The notes: a model not told the origin generated them from the sequence alone. 64,000 nt of DNA from Acidobacteriota bacterium (GCA_020199775.1 JAIVJZ010000010.1:1-64000), one strand, 5' to 3'. Shown: positions 45,453 through 54,357, numbered from the stretch's first letter. Made by a program: numbers and translations.

Positions 45453-46103
45453 ATGAACGAGACGGCCGGAGGGTTGATGCGCGGCGAGCGCGCACGCGCC
45501 GCCGCGCACGGGCAGCGACTCGAATACTTCACGATTGCTTACAACAGTCTGGAAGGCGTGACCGCCGTCGTCTTCGGCGCGCTCGCGGGCAGCATCGCGC
45601 TCGTCGGCTTCGGCTTCGACAGCGTGATCGAGGTGACATCAGGCGCGGTTCTGCTCTGGCGTCTGCGCGCCGAGATGGACGAGGGGCGGCGCGAGCGCGC
45701 GGAAGCGAGAAGCCTCCGCGTCGTCGGCATCTGCTTTCTCGCGCTGGCCGCTTACGTGGGCTACGAGGCCGCCGACTCGCTCTTGCGGCGCGAGTCGCCG
45801 GAGCGGAGCGTGCCGGGAATCGTGTTGGCCGTCGCCTCGCTCATCGTGATGCCGCTTCTGGCGCGCGCCAAGAGAAGGGTCGCGCACGACATCGGGAGCG
45901 CGGCGATGACGGCCGACGCGAAACAGACCGAGCTTTGCACTTATCTCTCCGCGATCCTGCTCGGCGGGCTGGCGTTGAACGCGCTGGCCGGTTGGTGGTG
46001 GGCTGACCCGGTCGCGGCGTTGTCGATGGTTCCGCTCATCGGCGTCGAGGGTTACAGGGCTCTGCGCGGCGAAAGTTGCTGCGAGCAGGGGACGTGTCAC
46101 TAG
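45453..46103 (+). CDS. Cation diffusion facilitator-like membrane protein
   Basis: A 216-aa protein with about five or six membrane segments. GFGFDSVIEVTSGAVLLW near residue 60 and TADAKQTELCTYLSAILLGG near residue 155 correspond to the conserved transmembrane metal sites of CDF transporters, in the shorter TMEM163-like version. WWWADPVAALSMVPLIG closes the core. The C-terminus ends CCEQGTCH, a possible metal-binding hook. The substrate is unknown; zinc, iron and nickel are typical for the superfamily, and the copper context leaves copper possible. ATG 45453 follows GGAGGTCTG. Confidence 0.8.
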   Translation: MNETAGGLMRGERARAAAHGQRLEYFTIAYNSLEGVTAVVFGALAGSIALVGFGFDSVIEVTSGAVLLWRLRAEMDEGRRERAEARSLRVVGICFLALAAYVGYEAADSLLRRESPERSVPGIVLAVASLIVMPLLARAKRRVAHDIGSAAMTADAKQTELCTYLSAILLGGLALNALAGWWWADPVAALSMVPLIGVEGYRALRGESCCEQGTCH

Positions 46104-46160
46104 AATCGCGCGTCCGGGCGCGCGGGCGCAGTCGCGCACGTCGCCAACTCACTTTTTTTG

Positions 46161-46379
46161 ATGGAGACGAAGCGGCGTCCCGCACGTTACGTTCCGGCTC
46201 AGGTTTTCTTGCCGGTCGGCGGGATCGACATCCGACCCAACAAAAATTTTCCCGCGCTCGTCGCGCACGACGGCAGCAACGTCCGCCCGATCCCGAATTA
46301 CACGTACAACCGTCGCGCCCTCTCCCTCATCATGGTGAAGAGCGAGTATCCGGGCGTGAGTTATAGCGTCGCATTCTGA
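46161..46379 (+). CDS. Small hypothetical protein
   Basis: A 72-aa reading frame (METKRRPARYVPAQVFLPVG ... YPGVSYSVAF) with no signal peptide. The ATG at 46161 has no ribosome-binding site in sight. The sequence has normal-looking amino acid composition and ends directly before a period-7 element, as real genes here often do. I cannot assign a family, and it could be non-coding. Confidence 0.4.
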   Translation: METKRRPARYVPAQVFLPVGGIDIRPNKNFPALVAHDGSNVRPIPNYTYNRRALSLIMVKSEYPGVSYSVAF

Positions 46380-46380
46380 G

Positions 46381-46505
46381 TAAGGGGAAAGGGAAAAGGA
46401 TAAAAACTCAAGCCGCGCAGTGTTTTCTCTTTTCCTTACCCTTTCCCCCTGGCCCTTTCCCCCGGTTTACGTACTTTCCCCTTTTCCGTTTCCCCTTTCT
46501 CCCTG
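46381..46505. repeat. Period-7 palindromic element (AAGGGGA type)
   Basis: AAGGGGA, AAGGGAA and AAGGATA follow each other on the left. The right side is a long C/T tract with TTTCC recurring every seven bases (CCTTTCC, CCCCCTG, GCCCTTT, CCTTTTC). The arms pair imperfectly. The remaining gap to 46639 holds nothing else that I recognise. Confidence 0.7.
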
Positions 46506-46639
46506 TAAGATGTGCGCGTAATAACCAAGGCGCGACACAGTCGAATGATTTCTCCCCGCTGGAAAGCGAGCACGCTTGTTCTCCCCCTTCCGGTGTCGCC
46601 GCCGTATCACCTTTTTTTGGTCTTGTAAGGAGAAGAAGC

Positions 46640-47374
46640 ATGAAATCATTTTGGAGACGACTGAACTGCGCATTGCTGTTGTGCGTGCTCGCGTCGGTGA
46701 CGGCCTTAGACGCCCCGGCGCAGATTAGTAAAAAAGACCTCAAGGCGCAGGAAGAGGCGCGCGAACAGGCCAACAAAGCCGCCAAGGTTTTCCGCCAGAT
46801 CATGTCCACGCCGGAGCGTGCGATCCCCAGAGAGTTGATCGACAAGGCCGAGGCGGTGGCGGTCTTCCCCGACGTGATCAAGGCGGGCTTCCTGCTCATC
46901 GGCGGGCGCGGCGGGCGCGGCGTGATCAGCCGTCGCATCCCCGGCGGGTGGAGCGCGCCCGCGTTCTTCAACCTCGGCGGCGGCAGCATCGGCCCGCAAC
47001 TCGGCGCGTCTTCGACCGACTTCGTGTTGCTCTTTATGAACAAAGACGCGGTGAAGGGATTGTTGGAAGACAAGTTTGAGATCGGGGGCGAGGGCAGCAT
47101 CGCCGCTGGCCCCGTCGGGCGCGTGGCCGGAGCCTCGACCGACCTCCAACTCCGCGCCGCCATACTTTCATATTCGCGCAGCAAGGGTCTGTTCGCCGGT
47201 CTGGAACTCAAGGGCGTCGTCATCAATCCGGACAACAAAGACAACGAGGCAGTCTACGGCATGAAGGCGAACGAACTTTTGACGGGTGAGGGCTTGAAGC
47301 GCGACGGCAAGCCTTACATCCCGCAAAGCGTGCGCAATTTCCCGTTGCAACTGTCGCGTTATTCGCGTAAGTAA
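46640..47374 (+). CDS. Secreted SYLF (YSC84) lipid-binding domain protein, first copy
   Basis: A 244-aa protein with a signal peptide (LNCALLLCVLASVTALDAPA) and a SYLF domain (KAEAVAVFPDVIKAGFLLIG, GRGVISRRIPGGWSAPAFF, STDFVLLFMN, SYSRSKGLFAGLELKG). The SYLF fold binds phosphoinositides in eukaryotes; bacterial versions are exported and of unclear function. AAGGAG lies nine bases before ATG 46640. A close paralogue begins 22 bases after its stop. Confidence 0.93.
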   Translation: MKSFWRRLNCALLLCVLASVTALDAPAQISKKDLKAQEEAREQANKAAKVFRQIMSTPERAIPRELIDKAEAVAVFPDVIKAGFLLIGGRGGRGVISRRIPGGWSAPAFFNLGGGSIGPQLGASSTDFVLLFMNKDAVKGLLEDKFEIGGEGSIAAGPVGRVAGASTDLQLRAAILSYSRSKGLFAGLELKGVVINPDNKDNEAVYGMKANELLTGEGLKRDGKPYIPQSVRNFPLQLSRYSRK

Positions 47375-47395
47375 ATTCGAGAAGGGTCTGAACGC

Positions 47396-48190
47396 ATGAA
47401 GCATTCGTCGTTGAGTAATGTGTCGTCGCCGTGGCGCGCGCTCGGCGCACTGTTGTTAATCGGCGCAAGCCTCGCGCCCGCCGCCGCCGTCGCCGTGCGA
47501 GGACAGGAGCCACCGCCGCCGCCGCCGCCGCAGCAGCGGCAGAGGCGTGTGAGCGAGCCGCCGACGAAGAAGGAAGAGGAGGCCGAGCGCAAGGCGGCGA
47601 ACGCGGCGAAGGTGTTCGAGCAGGCGATGGGCGCGCGCGACAACGCGATCCCGAAAGAGTTGATCGACAAGGCCGAGGCCGTGGCCGTGTTTCCCGGCGT
47701 GCTCAAGGCGGGCTTCGTCGTGGGCGGTCGCGGCGGGAGCGGTTTGATCAGCCGCCGCTTGAAGGGCGGGTGGAGCGCGCCCGCGTTCTTCACGATGCGC
47801 GGCGGAAGTTTCGGCGCGCAGATCGGCGCGGCCAAGACCGATTTCGTGCTGCTCTTTATGAACGAGTCGGCCGTGCAGGGTTTGCTCGAAGACAAATTCG
47901 AGATGGGCGGCGAGGCGAGCGCGGCGGCCGGCCCCGTGGGGCGCACGGCGTCCGCTTCCACCAACCTCACGCTCGACGCGGGCATCCTCTCCTACTCGCG
48001 CAGCAAAGGTCTCTTCGCCGGTCTGGAACTGAAGGGGGCGGTCGTCAACCCCGACAACAAACTGAACGAAGCCGTCTACGGCATGAAGGCCGACAAACTC
48101 CTGAGCGAGGCCACGCAACTCAAGGCGGAACAAGCCCCGGCGGGCGTTCGCGTCTTCCCCGTCACGCTCGCGCGCTACTCGCGCCGTTGA
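47396..48190 (+). CDS. Secreted SYLF (YSC84) lipid-binding domain protein, second copy
   Basis: A 264-aa tandem paralogue of the preceding gene. The SYLF core is nearly superimposable (IDKAEAVAVFPGVLKAGFVV, SRRLKGGWSAPAFFTMRGGS, LSYSRSKGLFAGLELKGAVV). The N-terminus differs: a longer signal peptide, then a Pro/Gln segment (PPPPPPPQQRQRR) and a charged helix (PPTKKEEEAERKAANAAKVF). The tight spacing indicates one transcript. Retention of both copies with different N-termini suggests distinct partners or locations. Confidence 0.93.
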   Translation: MKHSSLSNVSSPWRALGALLLIGASLAPAAAVAVRGQEPPPPPPPQQRQRRVSEPPTKKEEEAERKAANAAKVFEQAMGARDNAIPKELIDKAEAVAVFPGVLKAGFVVGGRGGSGLISRRLKGGWSAPAFFTMRGGSFGAQIGAAKTDFVLLFMNESAVQGLLEDKFEMGGEASAAAGPVGRTASASTNLTLDAGILSYSRSKGLFAGLELKGAVVNPDNKLNEAVYGMKADKLLSEATQLKAEQAPAGVRVFPVTLARYSRR

Positions 48191-48278
48191 CGACGGCCGC
48201 ACGCGGCTTTGAGTAAAAAGTTCGAGTTGATTTGAGCCACAGAAGACTAGAGAGAACAGAGAGGAGAGGGTTTTCAAC

Positions 48279-49736
48279 ATGGCTAATACAGCGGCAATGA
48301 ATAATGCCTTCACGGCCGGACACGAGGACAAACACCCGAAGGGTCTCTACGTGCTCTTCGCCACCGAGATGTGGGAGCGTTTCAGCTTCTACTCGATGCT
48401 CGCGATGTTTACCCTGTACCTGCGCGACCCGAACGAGGGGTTCGGCTGGACGGCGGCCGAGGCGACGAGCCTCTACGCCAACTATTTGATGTTCGTCTAT
48501 CTCTCGCCGCTCGTCGGCGGCTTCATCGCCGACCGCGTCACGGGCTATCGCAAGGCGGTGATGATCGGCGGTCTGTTCTTCATCGCCGGGCACCTGCTGC
48601 TCTCCTTCTCTTCGCTCACCGCCGTCTACGCCGCGCTCACCTGTCTCGTCATCGGCAACGGCTTCTTCAAACCGAACGTCTCGACGATGGTCGGCAACCT
48701 CTACCCGGAGGGCAGCCACCTCAAGGATCGCGCCTACAACATCTTTTACATGGGCATCAACATCGGCGCGTTCCTCGCCCCGCTCGTCGCGGGTTGGGTG
48801 CGCTCGAAGTTCGGCTTCCACCCGGCGTTCGCCGTGGCGGCGGGCGGCATGGTCATCTCGGTCTGGATTCTGTTTCAGTTCAAGAAGCACATCCACGAAC
48901 CCGGACGTAACCTGACCGCCGCCGCGGGCGCCACGCCGACGGCGGCCACGCGCTCCGGCGACACCGCCGCCGACACGGCCGCCACCGCGACGGACGCGCC
49001 GCCGCACGGCGTCAGCCATCAGGACGAGGCCGCCACGCGTCAGGGCGTGATGGACGCCGTCCCCGAAAGCAGGCGCATCATCGCGCTCATCGTCATCTTC
49101 GCCGTCGTCATCGTCTTCTGGATGGTCTTCCACCAGAACGCTTCGACGCTGACTTACTTCGCAGACGCCAACACCGACTGGACGATGTTCTTCTCGCCGG
49201 AGACTGCGGCGGAGTCGGGCGGCATCATCTCAAACTCGATCAACCCGTTCTGGGTCATCACGCTGACGTTCCCGCTCGTCTGGTTTTGGGGCTTCCTCGA
49301 CAAGCGCGGCCTCGAACCTTCGACGCCGACGAAGATGGCCTTCGGCATGACGTTGACCGCGCTCTCCTTCTTCATCCTCTACTTCGCGGCGAAGACGGGC
49401 GAGGCCACGGCGCTCGGCGGCGACCCATACGCGTTCCGCGTGTCGCCCATGTGGCTCGTGCTCTCTTACTTCGTCGTCACACTCGGCGAGTTGATGTTGT
49501 CGCCGATGGGTCTGTCGCTCGTCTCGAAGGTCGCGCCGATCCGCCTGCGCGGGTTGATGATGGGCGGGTGGTTCGTGGCGACGGCGATGGGCAACAAGCT
49601 GACGCAGATCGGCGTCTTCTGGGATCGCTGGCTGCACTCCACGTTCTTCCTCGTGCTCGGCTTGATGGCGCTCGTCATGGCCGTCGTGCTGTTCCTGCTG
49701 CTCAAGCCGCTCAAGAAGGCGATGCCCGGCGTCTAG
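48279..49736 (+). CDS. POT-family proton-dependent oligopeptide transporter
   Basis: A 485-aa major facilitator protein of the POT/PTR2 family, importing di- and tripeptides with protons. The ExxERF motif is present (TEMWERFSFYSM), as are the family signatures GGFIADRVTGYRKAVMIGGL and FFKPNVSTMVGNLYPEG. About 12 to 14 membrane segments are visible. An Ala/Thr-rich cytoplasmic insert lies near residue 215 (TAAAGATPTAATRSGDTAAD). The 88-base leader lies just behind the SYLF pair. Confidence 0.93.
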   Translation: MANTAAMNNAFTAGHEDKHPKGLYVLFATEMWERFSFYSMLAMFTLYLRDPNEGFGWTAAEATSLYANYLMFVYLSPLVGGFIADRVTGYRKAVMIGGLFFIAGHLLLSFSSLTAVYAALTCLVIGNGFFKPNVSTMVGNLYPEGSHLKDRAYNIFYMGINIGAFLAPLVAGWVRSKFGFHPAFAVAAGGMVISVWILFQFKKHIHEPGRNLTAAAGATPTAATRSGDTAADTAATATDAPPHGVSHQDEAATRQGVMDAVPESRRIIALIVIFAVVIVFWMVFHQNASTLTYFADANTDWTMFFSPETAAESGGIISNSINPFWVITLTFPLVWFWGFLDKRGLEPSTPTKMAFGMTLTALSFFILYFAAKTGEATALGGDPYAFRVSPMWLVLSYFVVTLGELMLSPMGLSLVSKVAPIRLRGLMMGGWFVATAMGNKLTQIGVFWDRWLHSTFFLVLGLMALVMAVVLFLLLKPLKKAMPGV

Positions 49737-49887
49737 CGATGATGACGACGGGCAAGGTCGAGTAATAACTTGACGCTGCGGCGAGGGCGACTTTAGAATC
49801 CGGTGCGTGCCCTCGCCGCTTGAGAAGCGGCGCAGACGGGAGACGCGAGAATCTTACCCGCTCGCGTTTGAAAGGAACGATAGATTC

Positions 49888-50517
49888 ATGCAACCCCGCA
49901 CCCAACGCCAGAAAGAAATCTTCGATTACATTCAACGCTTCATCGAGCGACACGGCTACGAACCCTCGTACGCGCAGATCGCGCGCCACTTCGGCATCTC
50001 CTCGAAGGCGACCATCGCCAAGCACATCGAGGCGTTGGAGAAGCGCGGCCTGCTCGCGCGCAGCCACACGAACGGCTCGTTCGGTTTGAACGTCCACGTC
50101 GAAGAGGCGGCGGGCGAACGCCTGTGCGAGGTGCGACTGCTCGGCCGCGTCGCGGCGGGCGCACCGCTTGAGACGATTGACGACACCAACGGCGAGACCA
50201 TCGGCGTGCCGCGCTTCCTCTTGGGGCGCGTGCGTCCCGAACGCGTCTACGCCCTGCGCGTCTCCGGCGATTCCATGATCGACGAGCACATCTGCGACGG
50301 CGACATCGCCCTCATCGAAAACCGCGTCGAAGCGCGCGACGGCGAGATCGTCGTCGCCCTCGTCGAAGGCTCGCGCGCCACGCTCAAACGCCTCCACCGC
50401 TTCGGGCGCGAAGTCGAACTCCGTCCCGCCAATTCGCAACTCGCGCCGATCCGCCTGCCCGCCGCGCAGGTGCAAGTGCAGGGTATCTTCCGCGGCCTGC
50501 TCCGCCCGGTGCCGTAG
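49888..50517 (+). CDS. lexA: LexA repressor
   Basis: A 209-aa SOS repressor. The N-terminal winged HTH (QRQKEIFDYIQRFIERHGYE, QIARHFGISSKATIAKHIEA) binds operators. The self-cleavage site is A90-G91 (VAAGAPLE), with catalytic S129 (SGDSMID) and K167 (RATLKRL), all intact, so RecA-stimulated autoproteolysis should work. AAAGGAAC precedes ATG 49888; the frame is open upstream but lacks family similarity. I could not pick out a self-operator in the 150 bases upstream. A strong terminator follows. Confidence 0.97.
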   Translation: MQPRTQRQKEIFDYIQRFIERHGYEPSYAQIARHFGISSKATIAKHIEALEKRGLLARSHTNGSFGLNVHVEEAAGERLCEVRLLGRVAAGAPLETIDDTNGETIGVPRFLLGRVRPERVYALRVSGDSMIDEHICDGDIALIENRVEARDGEIVVALVEGSRATLKRLHRFGREVELRPANSQLAPIRLPAAQVQVQGIFRGLLRPVP

Positions 50518-50518
50518 G

Positions 50519-50645
50519 CAAGCGGGAAGCGGTAAGGGGCAAGTAAAAAGTAGAAAAGCGTTAAAGAGAAAAAGAGAAGAGGGGAAGGCGTTCGAGCCTT
50601 CCCCTCTTCTCTTTTTTCTCTCGCCCTTCCCCCTTCTGTTTTTTC
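50519..50645. terminator. Period-7 element with a perfect 21-bp bidirectional terminator
   Basis: The gap between convergent lexA and the PfpI gene is filled by AAGCGGG, AAGCGGT, AAGGGGC, AAGTAAA words and their complements. At its core, 50569-50589 pairs perfectly with 50596-50616 around GTTCGA, with A and T runs on the two sides. This is the clearest case of such an element acting as a terminator. Confidence 0.9.
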
Positions 50646-51746
50646 TCACGCGCTCACGGCCGCGCCCGTGGACGGCGCGGCGGCGTCCGGTTTCTGTCCG
50701 GCGAGGTGCGCGTGATAGAGGTCTGCGATGCGCTGCTCGTCTTTGGCGATGTCAACGCTGATGTCGTCGAAGATTTGCGCGGTCGTCGGGTCGGTGAAAC
50801 TGTTGGTGAGGTTGAACGAATCGACGACGCCGGTTTGCAGATCGCCCATCGCGCGGCGCATGAGCGCCACGTCGTCGTTCGATTGCAGCCAACTCTTGAG
50901 CGTCGCCCACGCGCCGCTGCCCGCCGCCTGCATCGACTCCTGCCCGCCGAGCGCGGCGAGGCGCGCTTCGAGTGCGGCGAGGTGCCGCCCTTTGTTGGCG
51001 CAGATTTCCCTGAAGGCCGCGCCGAGGTCGGGCGCGGTCGCCTTCTCGGCGTAATGCTCGAAGGCCGTCAACGCATAACGCTCGCCGCGAATCGCGGTGT
51101 TGAGGCCATCGGCGATTTCGGCCTTCGTCGAGCCGCCCCAGCCTTCGGCCAGCTTCCACCAGTCGGCCGAGATGTCGGTCTCGGCGGGCAGGCCGACGTT
51201 TTTGATGTTCCGCTCCAGCCCGAGGTGGCTGAGGATGGCGGCCGTGAAGACGGGCACGTCGCCCGGTCGCCGCGACGTGAGCAGATTGCCGTCGCGCACG
51301 AGCGGCGCGTCCTCGTAGTTCGCCCCGGCGTTCTGCATGTCTTTGCGGATGGAGCGAAAGCCGGTGGCGCGTTTGCCTTGCAGGAGGTCGCCTTCGATCA
51401 AAACTTGCGGCCCGTGGCAGACGGCGGCGACGAGTTTGCCGCGCTCGACCGCGTCCTGCACGAAGCGCACCGTCTTCATGTTGGTGCGCATCTTGTCCGG
51501 GGCCATGCCGCCGGGGATGACGACGGCGTCGAACTCTTCGGCGAGCGCATCGGTGGTCGTCCGGTCGGCCTCCATCGAGAGCTTCATCTGCTTGCCCTGA
51601 TACTTTTCGTTGACGCGCGAGCCGAGCACGGTCACTTCCGCGCCCGCTTCCCGCAGCGCGTTGTAAGGAATTAGAAATTCACTGTCCTCGACGTGATTCT
51701 CGATCAAAATGGCGACTTTCTTCGTGGCGCTTTCTTGGTTCGACAT
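50646..51746 (-). CDS. DJ-1/PfpI-family protein fused to a ferritin-like helical domain
   Basis: A 366-aa protein. Residues 1-175 form a PfpI/DJ-1 domain with the nucleophile elbow VCHGPQVL and the acidic partner in PGGMAPDKM. This class includes glyoxalase-like, chaperone and protease-like stress proteins. The C-terminal half (RYALTAFEHYAEKATAPDLG, NKGRHLAALEARLAALGGQ, DDISVDIAKDEQRIADLYHA) is a helical bundle resembling ferritin-like DUF892 or DUF2383 domains, with spaced Glu and His that could bind metal. ATG 51746 is preceded by GAAGGAG. It converges on lexA. Confidence 0.85.
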   Translation of the reverse strand: MSNQESATKKVAILIENHVEDSEFLIPYNALREAGAEVTVLGSRVNEKYQGKQMKLSMEADRTTTDALAEEFDAVVIPGGMAPDKMRTNMKTVRFVQDAVERGKLVAAVCHGPQVLIEGDLLQGKRATGFRSIRKDMQNAGANYEDAPLVRDGNLLTSRRPGDVPVFTAAILSHLGLERNIKNVGLPAETDISADWWKLAEGWGGSTKAEIADGLNTAIRGERYALTAFEHYAEKATAPDLGAAFREICANKGRHLAALEARLAALGGQESMQAAGSGAWATLKSWLQSNDDVALMRRAMGDLQTGVVDSFNLTNSFTDPTTAQIFDDISVDIAKDEQRIADLYHAHLAGQKPDAAAPSTGAAVSA

Positions 51747-52177
51747 GGGTTTGACTCCTTCGATAATTCTGATTCACAAAAGACGCCGCGCGGGCAATTT
51801 GTACGCGAATGCGTCCGTCCGGTTGTCCTCGTAACAAATCGGCAAAGAGCGTGCCAGCAGGCGTGCGGGTTGAATGCGGGCAAAAGCCCGCCGCGCGTCC
51901 GTTTCGTTCGCACAAACCCATACAGGCGGCCGCCGCCAATGTTCGTTTACGTTACTTACGCCGCGCGCGTCGCATATTTAGCGACGACTGTGTCGTCAAA
52001 TCGCAACCGCATCGAACACTTTCTCATTGACGGCCGCGCCACACATCATGTAAATCTCAAGGCAACTGAAAACTTGCAAAGTGAAAAAGGGAATTGAGGG
52101 GCGCAAGGTTGTTTATTTCGCCTTGAACCGAGCAAGGTAGTTCATTCAACTCGACACACACACGGGAGGAGAAGATC
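51747..52177. other. 430-base divergent intergenic region
   Basis: The region should hold promoters for the PfpI-fusion gene and the basic-protein gene. A candidate plus-strand promoter is TTGACG (52028-52033) and TAAATC (52052-52057) with an 18-base spacer, about 120 bases before ATG 52178. I see no gene or strong hairpin in it. Confidence 0.5.
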
Positions 52178-52801
52178 ATGCCAAGCAGACGTAAACAATC
52201 TAACAGCCAGGGGAGCGCGTCGGGCGGCAACATGTCGAACGCGGCCACGGACGCCGGGACGGGCGTTATCAATCAGGCGACGGAGGTCGCGGGCGAAGTG
52301 GCCGAGCGCGGGTCGAACCTCGGAAGTTCGTTGCTCGAAACATTAGCCGACACGGTGGGCAGCGTCAGCCCGTCGCTCGGCGACATGGTGCGGCCGGGCG
52401 GCAGCAAAAAGTCCGGGCGTTCGTCCGGGCGTTCGTCCACGGGGCGCAGCGGCACAACGTCCACGTCGAGCGCGGTGAGGAGCATCGCGCGGCAGGCGGG
52501 CAAGGCGACGGAACGCGCGGGCAAAGCGGCGGAGCGCGAGGGGCGCGCCACATCGCGCTCGGCGCAATCCGTCAGCAAAGGGATCAACCGCACGGCCAGT
52601 TCGGCGACCGGCTCAAGCGGCGGTGGCGGCGGCAAGTCGTCGGGCGCGAAGGGCGGCGCGAAGTCGGGCGGCTCTAAATCGGGCGGCTCTAAATCAGGTG
52701 GCGCGAAGTCGGGCGGCTCCAAGTCTGCCGCTTCAAAGTCCGGCGGCTCGAAGAAGTCGGGCGGCTCGAAGTCCGGCGGGAAGGGGCGCGGCGGGAGATA
52801 A
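52178..52801 (+). CDS. Basic Ser/Gly/Lys-rich protein, histone H1-like tail
   Basis: A 207-aa protein whose first 75 residues are amphipathic (NQATEVAGEVAERGSNLGSS) and whose rest is low complexity. The middle has AGKATERAGKAAEREGRATS. The end is a repeat of KSGGS and KSGGA units closing in KGRGGR. Basic low-complexity tails of this type bind DNA in histone H1-like proteins such as Hc1 and AlgP. GGGAGGAG precedes ATG 52178. Nucleoid association is the best inference, but biofilm or surface roles for such tails are also known. Confidence 0.65.
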   Translation: MPSRRKQSNSQGSASGGNMSNAATDAGTGVINQATEVAGEVAERGSNLGSSLLETLADTVGSVSPSLGDMVRPGGSKKSGRSSGRSSTGRSGTTSTSSAVRSIARQAGKATERAGKAAEREGRATSRSAQSVSKGINRTASSATGSSGGGGGKSSGAKGGAKSGGSKSGGSKSGGAKSGGSKSAASKSGGSKKSGGSKSGGKGRGGR

Positions 52802-52916
52802 ACGCGCGCCGCGCGCAGACCGCCGTCGGGCGCGCGGACTGTGTCGGCGTTGGACGGGGCGCACCTGTGATATGAAGGTGCGCCCCGTTCAAGGTTAAGC
52901 GAAAGGCGTTTGAGCA

Positions 52917-53402
52917 ATGGCGAAGATTCGTATTGTCCCGGTAACCGGGATAATGAAGCACTGTTGCCGTTGCGGGTGCATTAAAGACACAAGCGACTTC
53001 CATCGAAGTTCACCTAGAAAAGATGGGTTGCAATCTTATTGTCGTTCCTGCAAAAAGACTATTGATAACGAACATAACAAGCGAAACCCGCGCCGTAATT
53101 ACGGACGCACCCGTGAATACGCCCTGAGGAATCGGAGATGGCTTTATGAGTATCTCAGAGGAAAGCAATGCGAATGGGAAGGCTGTGGAGTGAGCGACCC
53201 GGACATGCTTGTCCTCGACCATTTGAACCCGCTTGAAAAGCGAGAACACGTAAGTTCAATGGTGCATAATTCCCGGGGTCTCAAGAGCATTCAAGAAGAA
53301 GTAGCTAAATGTCGTGTTCTATGTGCCAATCATCACCAGAAGCACACCATTCAACAGTTCGGATATAAAAAGTGGTTGCTCGAAGATTTGAGGCGCAAAT
53401 GA
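52917..53402 (+). CDS. HNH endonuclease-like protein with N-terminal zinc finger
   Basis: A 161-aa protein. The first 45 residues form a Cys-rich finger (CCRCGCIKDTSDFH, YCRSCKK) as found in phage and mobile HNH proteins. The C-terminal part has the HNH pattern: CEWEGC, LVLDHLNPLEK, and CRVLCANHHQKHT. Its base composition is lower in G+C than its neighbours, indicating recent transfer. It lies next to tRNA-Thr, a favoured integration point. It may be a relic of a phage or a homing nuclease. ATG 52917 has only a weak ribosome-binding site. Confidence 0.85.
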   Translation: MAKIRIVPVTGIMKHCCRCGCIKDTSDFHRSSPRKDGLQSYCRSCKKTIDNEHNKRNPRRNYGRTREYALRNRRWLYEYLRGKQCEWEGCGVSDPDMLVLDHLNPLEKREHVSSMVHNSRGLKSIQEEVAKCRVLCANHHQKHTIQQFGYKKWLLEDLRRK

Positions 53403-53404
53403 AA

Positions 53405-53435
53405 TTGCCGTATAACCGGGACGGCTATACGGCAA
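53405..53435 (-). terminator. 10-bp hairpin between HNH gene and tRNA-Thr
   Basis: TTGCCGTATA (53405-53414) pairs perfectly with TATACGGCAA (53426-53435). It lies just after the HNH stop and just downstream of the tRNA 3' end on the minus strand. It could end either transcript, but the T runs are weak. Confidence 0.5.
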
Positions 53436-53442
53436 AAAATGA

Positions 53443-53515
<73 letters not shown>

Positions 53516-53602
53516 ACGCGGGTTTGTGGAGCAAGAATACGAAGCGAGGCGCGCGCTGTCAAGCAGGCGCTCAGACGAGAGAGGGAGGAGCGAAAAACAG
53601 AG

Positions 53603-54250
53603 ATGGCAAAAGACCCAACGAAGCACATGCCGAACTATAAGATCGACGGCCAGAAGTTGAACGAGTACGAATATACGCAGAGCCACGGCGCGATCACGGA
53701 GGAAGAACGCAACCGCTTTGGAGACCAGCAGCGCCAAAGCGGAGAGCAGTTTGACGCGCCGCAGACCGAGGCCGAACGCATCCAGCAGTTGATGGACGAC
53801 GTTCGCGAGCGCGTCCAGCGGGAGAAGGAGAAAGAGGCCGCGCGCGAGGCCGCGAAGCGTCGCACGGCGCGCGCGCAGAAGTCCGGCGGCGCGGGCGCAA
53901 AGAAGTCCGGCGGCGCGCGGAAGTCGGCGGGCGCGCAGAAGTCGTCCGCCGCTGCGAAGGGATCGGCGAGCGCGACAGGGGCGTCGAAGAAGGGCGCGGG
54001 GAAAGCCGCGTCGAAGGGCGGCGGGAAGGCTCAAGCTGCGGCGGGCGGTGTGAAGAAGGGTGCCGCCAAGAAGACTGCGAAGGGCTCGACGTGGTCGGGC
54101 GCGAAGAAGAGCGCGGCCGGTAAGTCGAGCGCGAAAGCGGGCGCGAAAGGCGCGGCTAAAAAGTCCGCGGGCAAGAAGGCAGGTGGAGGCGGTTCTGCGG
54201 GTAAAAAGTCCGCCGGTAAAAAGTCCGCCGGTAAAAAGTCGGCGCGCTAG
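53603..54250 (+). CDS. Lys/Ala-rich histone H1-like protein
   Basis: A 215-aa protein. The first 95 residues are charged and helical (NRFGDQQRQSGEQFDAPQTE, QQLMDDVRERVQREKEKEAA). The rest is a Lys/Ala/Gly/Ser tail with KKSAGKK-type repeats (GKKSAGKKSAGKKSAR at the end), like eukaryotic H1 tails and bacterial H1-like DNA-binding proteins. GGGAGGAG precedes ATG 53603. Together with the gene at 52178 it makes two basic low-complexity proteins within 2 kb. DNA binding is inferred from composition only. Confidence 0.7.
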   Translation: MAKDPTKHMPNYKIDGQKLNEYEYTQSHGAITEEERNRFGDQQRQSGEQFDAPQTEAERIQQLMDDVRERVQREKEKEAAREAAKRRTARAQKSGGAGAKKSGGARKSAGAQKSSAAAKGSASATGASKKGAGKAASKGGGKAQAAAGGVKKGAAKKTAKGSTWSGAKKSAAGKSSAKAGAKGAAKKSAGKKAGGGGSAGKKSAGKKSAGKKSAR

Positions 54251-54303
54251 GGCGGCGGGCGTCAAGAGCGTCTAAATGAGACCGGAATAAATGTGGCGGC
54301 CGT

Positions 54304-54357
54304 GGACTTGTCCGCTGCCCGCTTGCCGGTATAACCAGAGGGGCGGCGGACAAGTCC
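54304..54357 (+). terminator. 12-bp hairpin after the H1-like gene
   Basis: GGACTTGTCCGC (54304-54315) pairs perfectly with GCGGACAAGTCC (54346-54357) around a 30-base loop. Each arm also contains a smaller self-palindrome (GGACTTGTCC). It lies about 54 bases after the stop and lacks a T run, so its terminator role is tentative. Confidence 0.5.
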
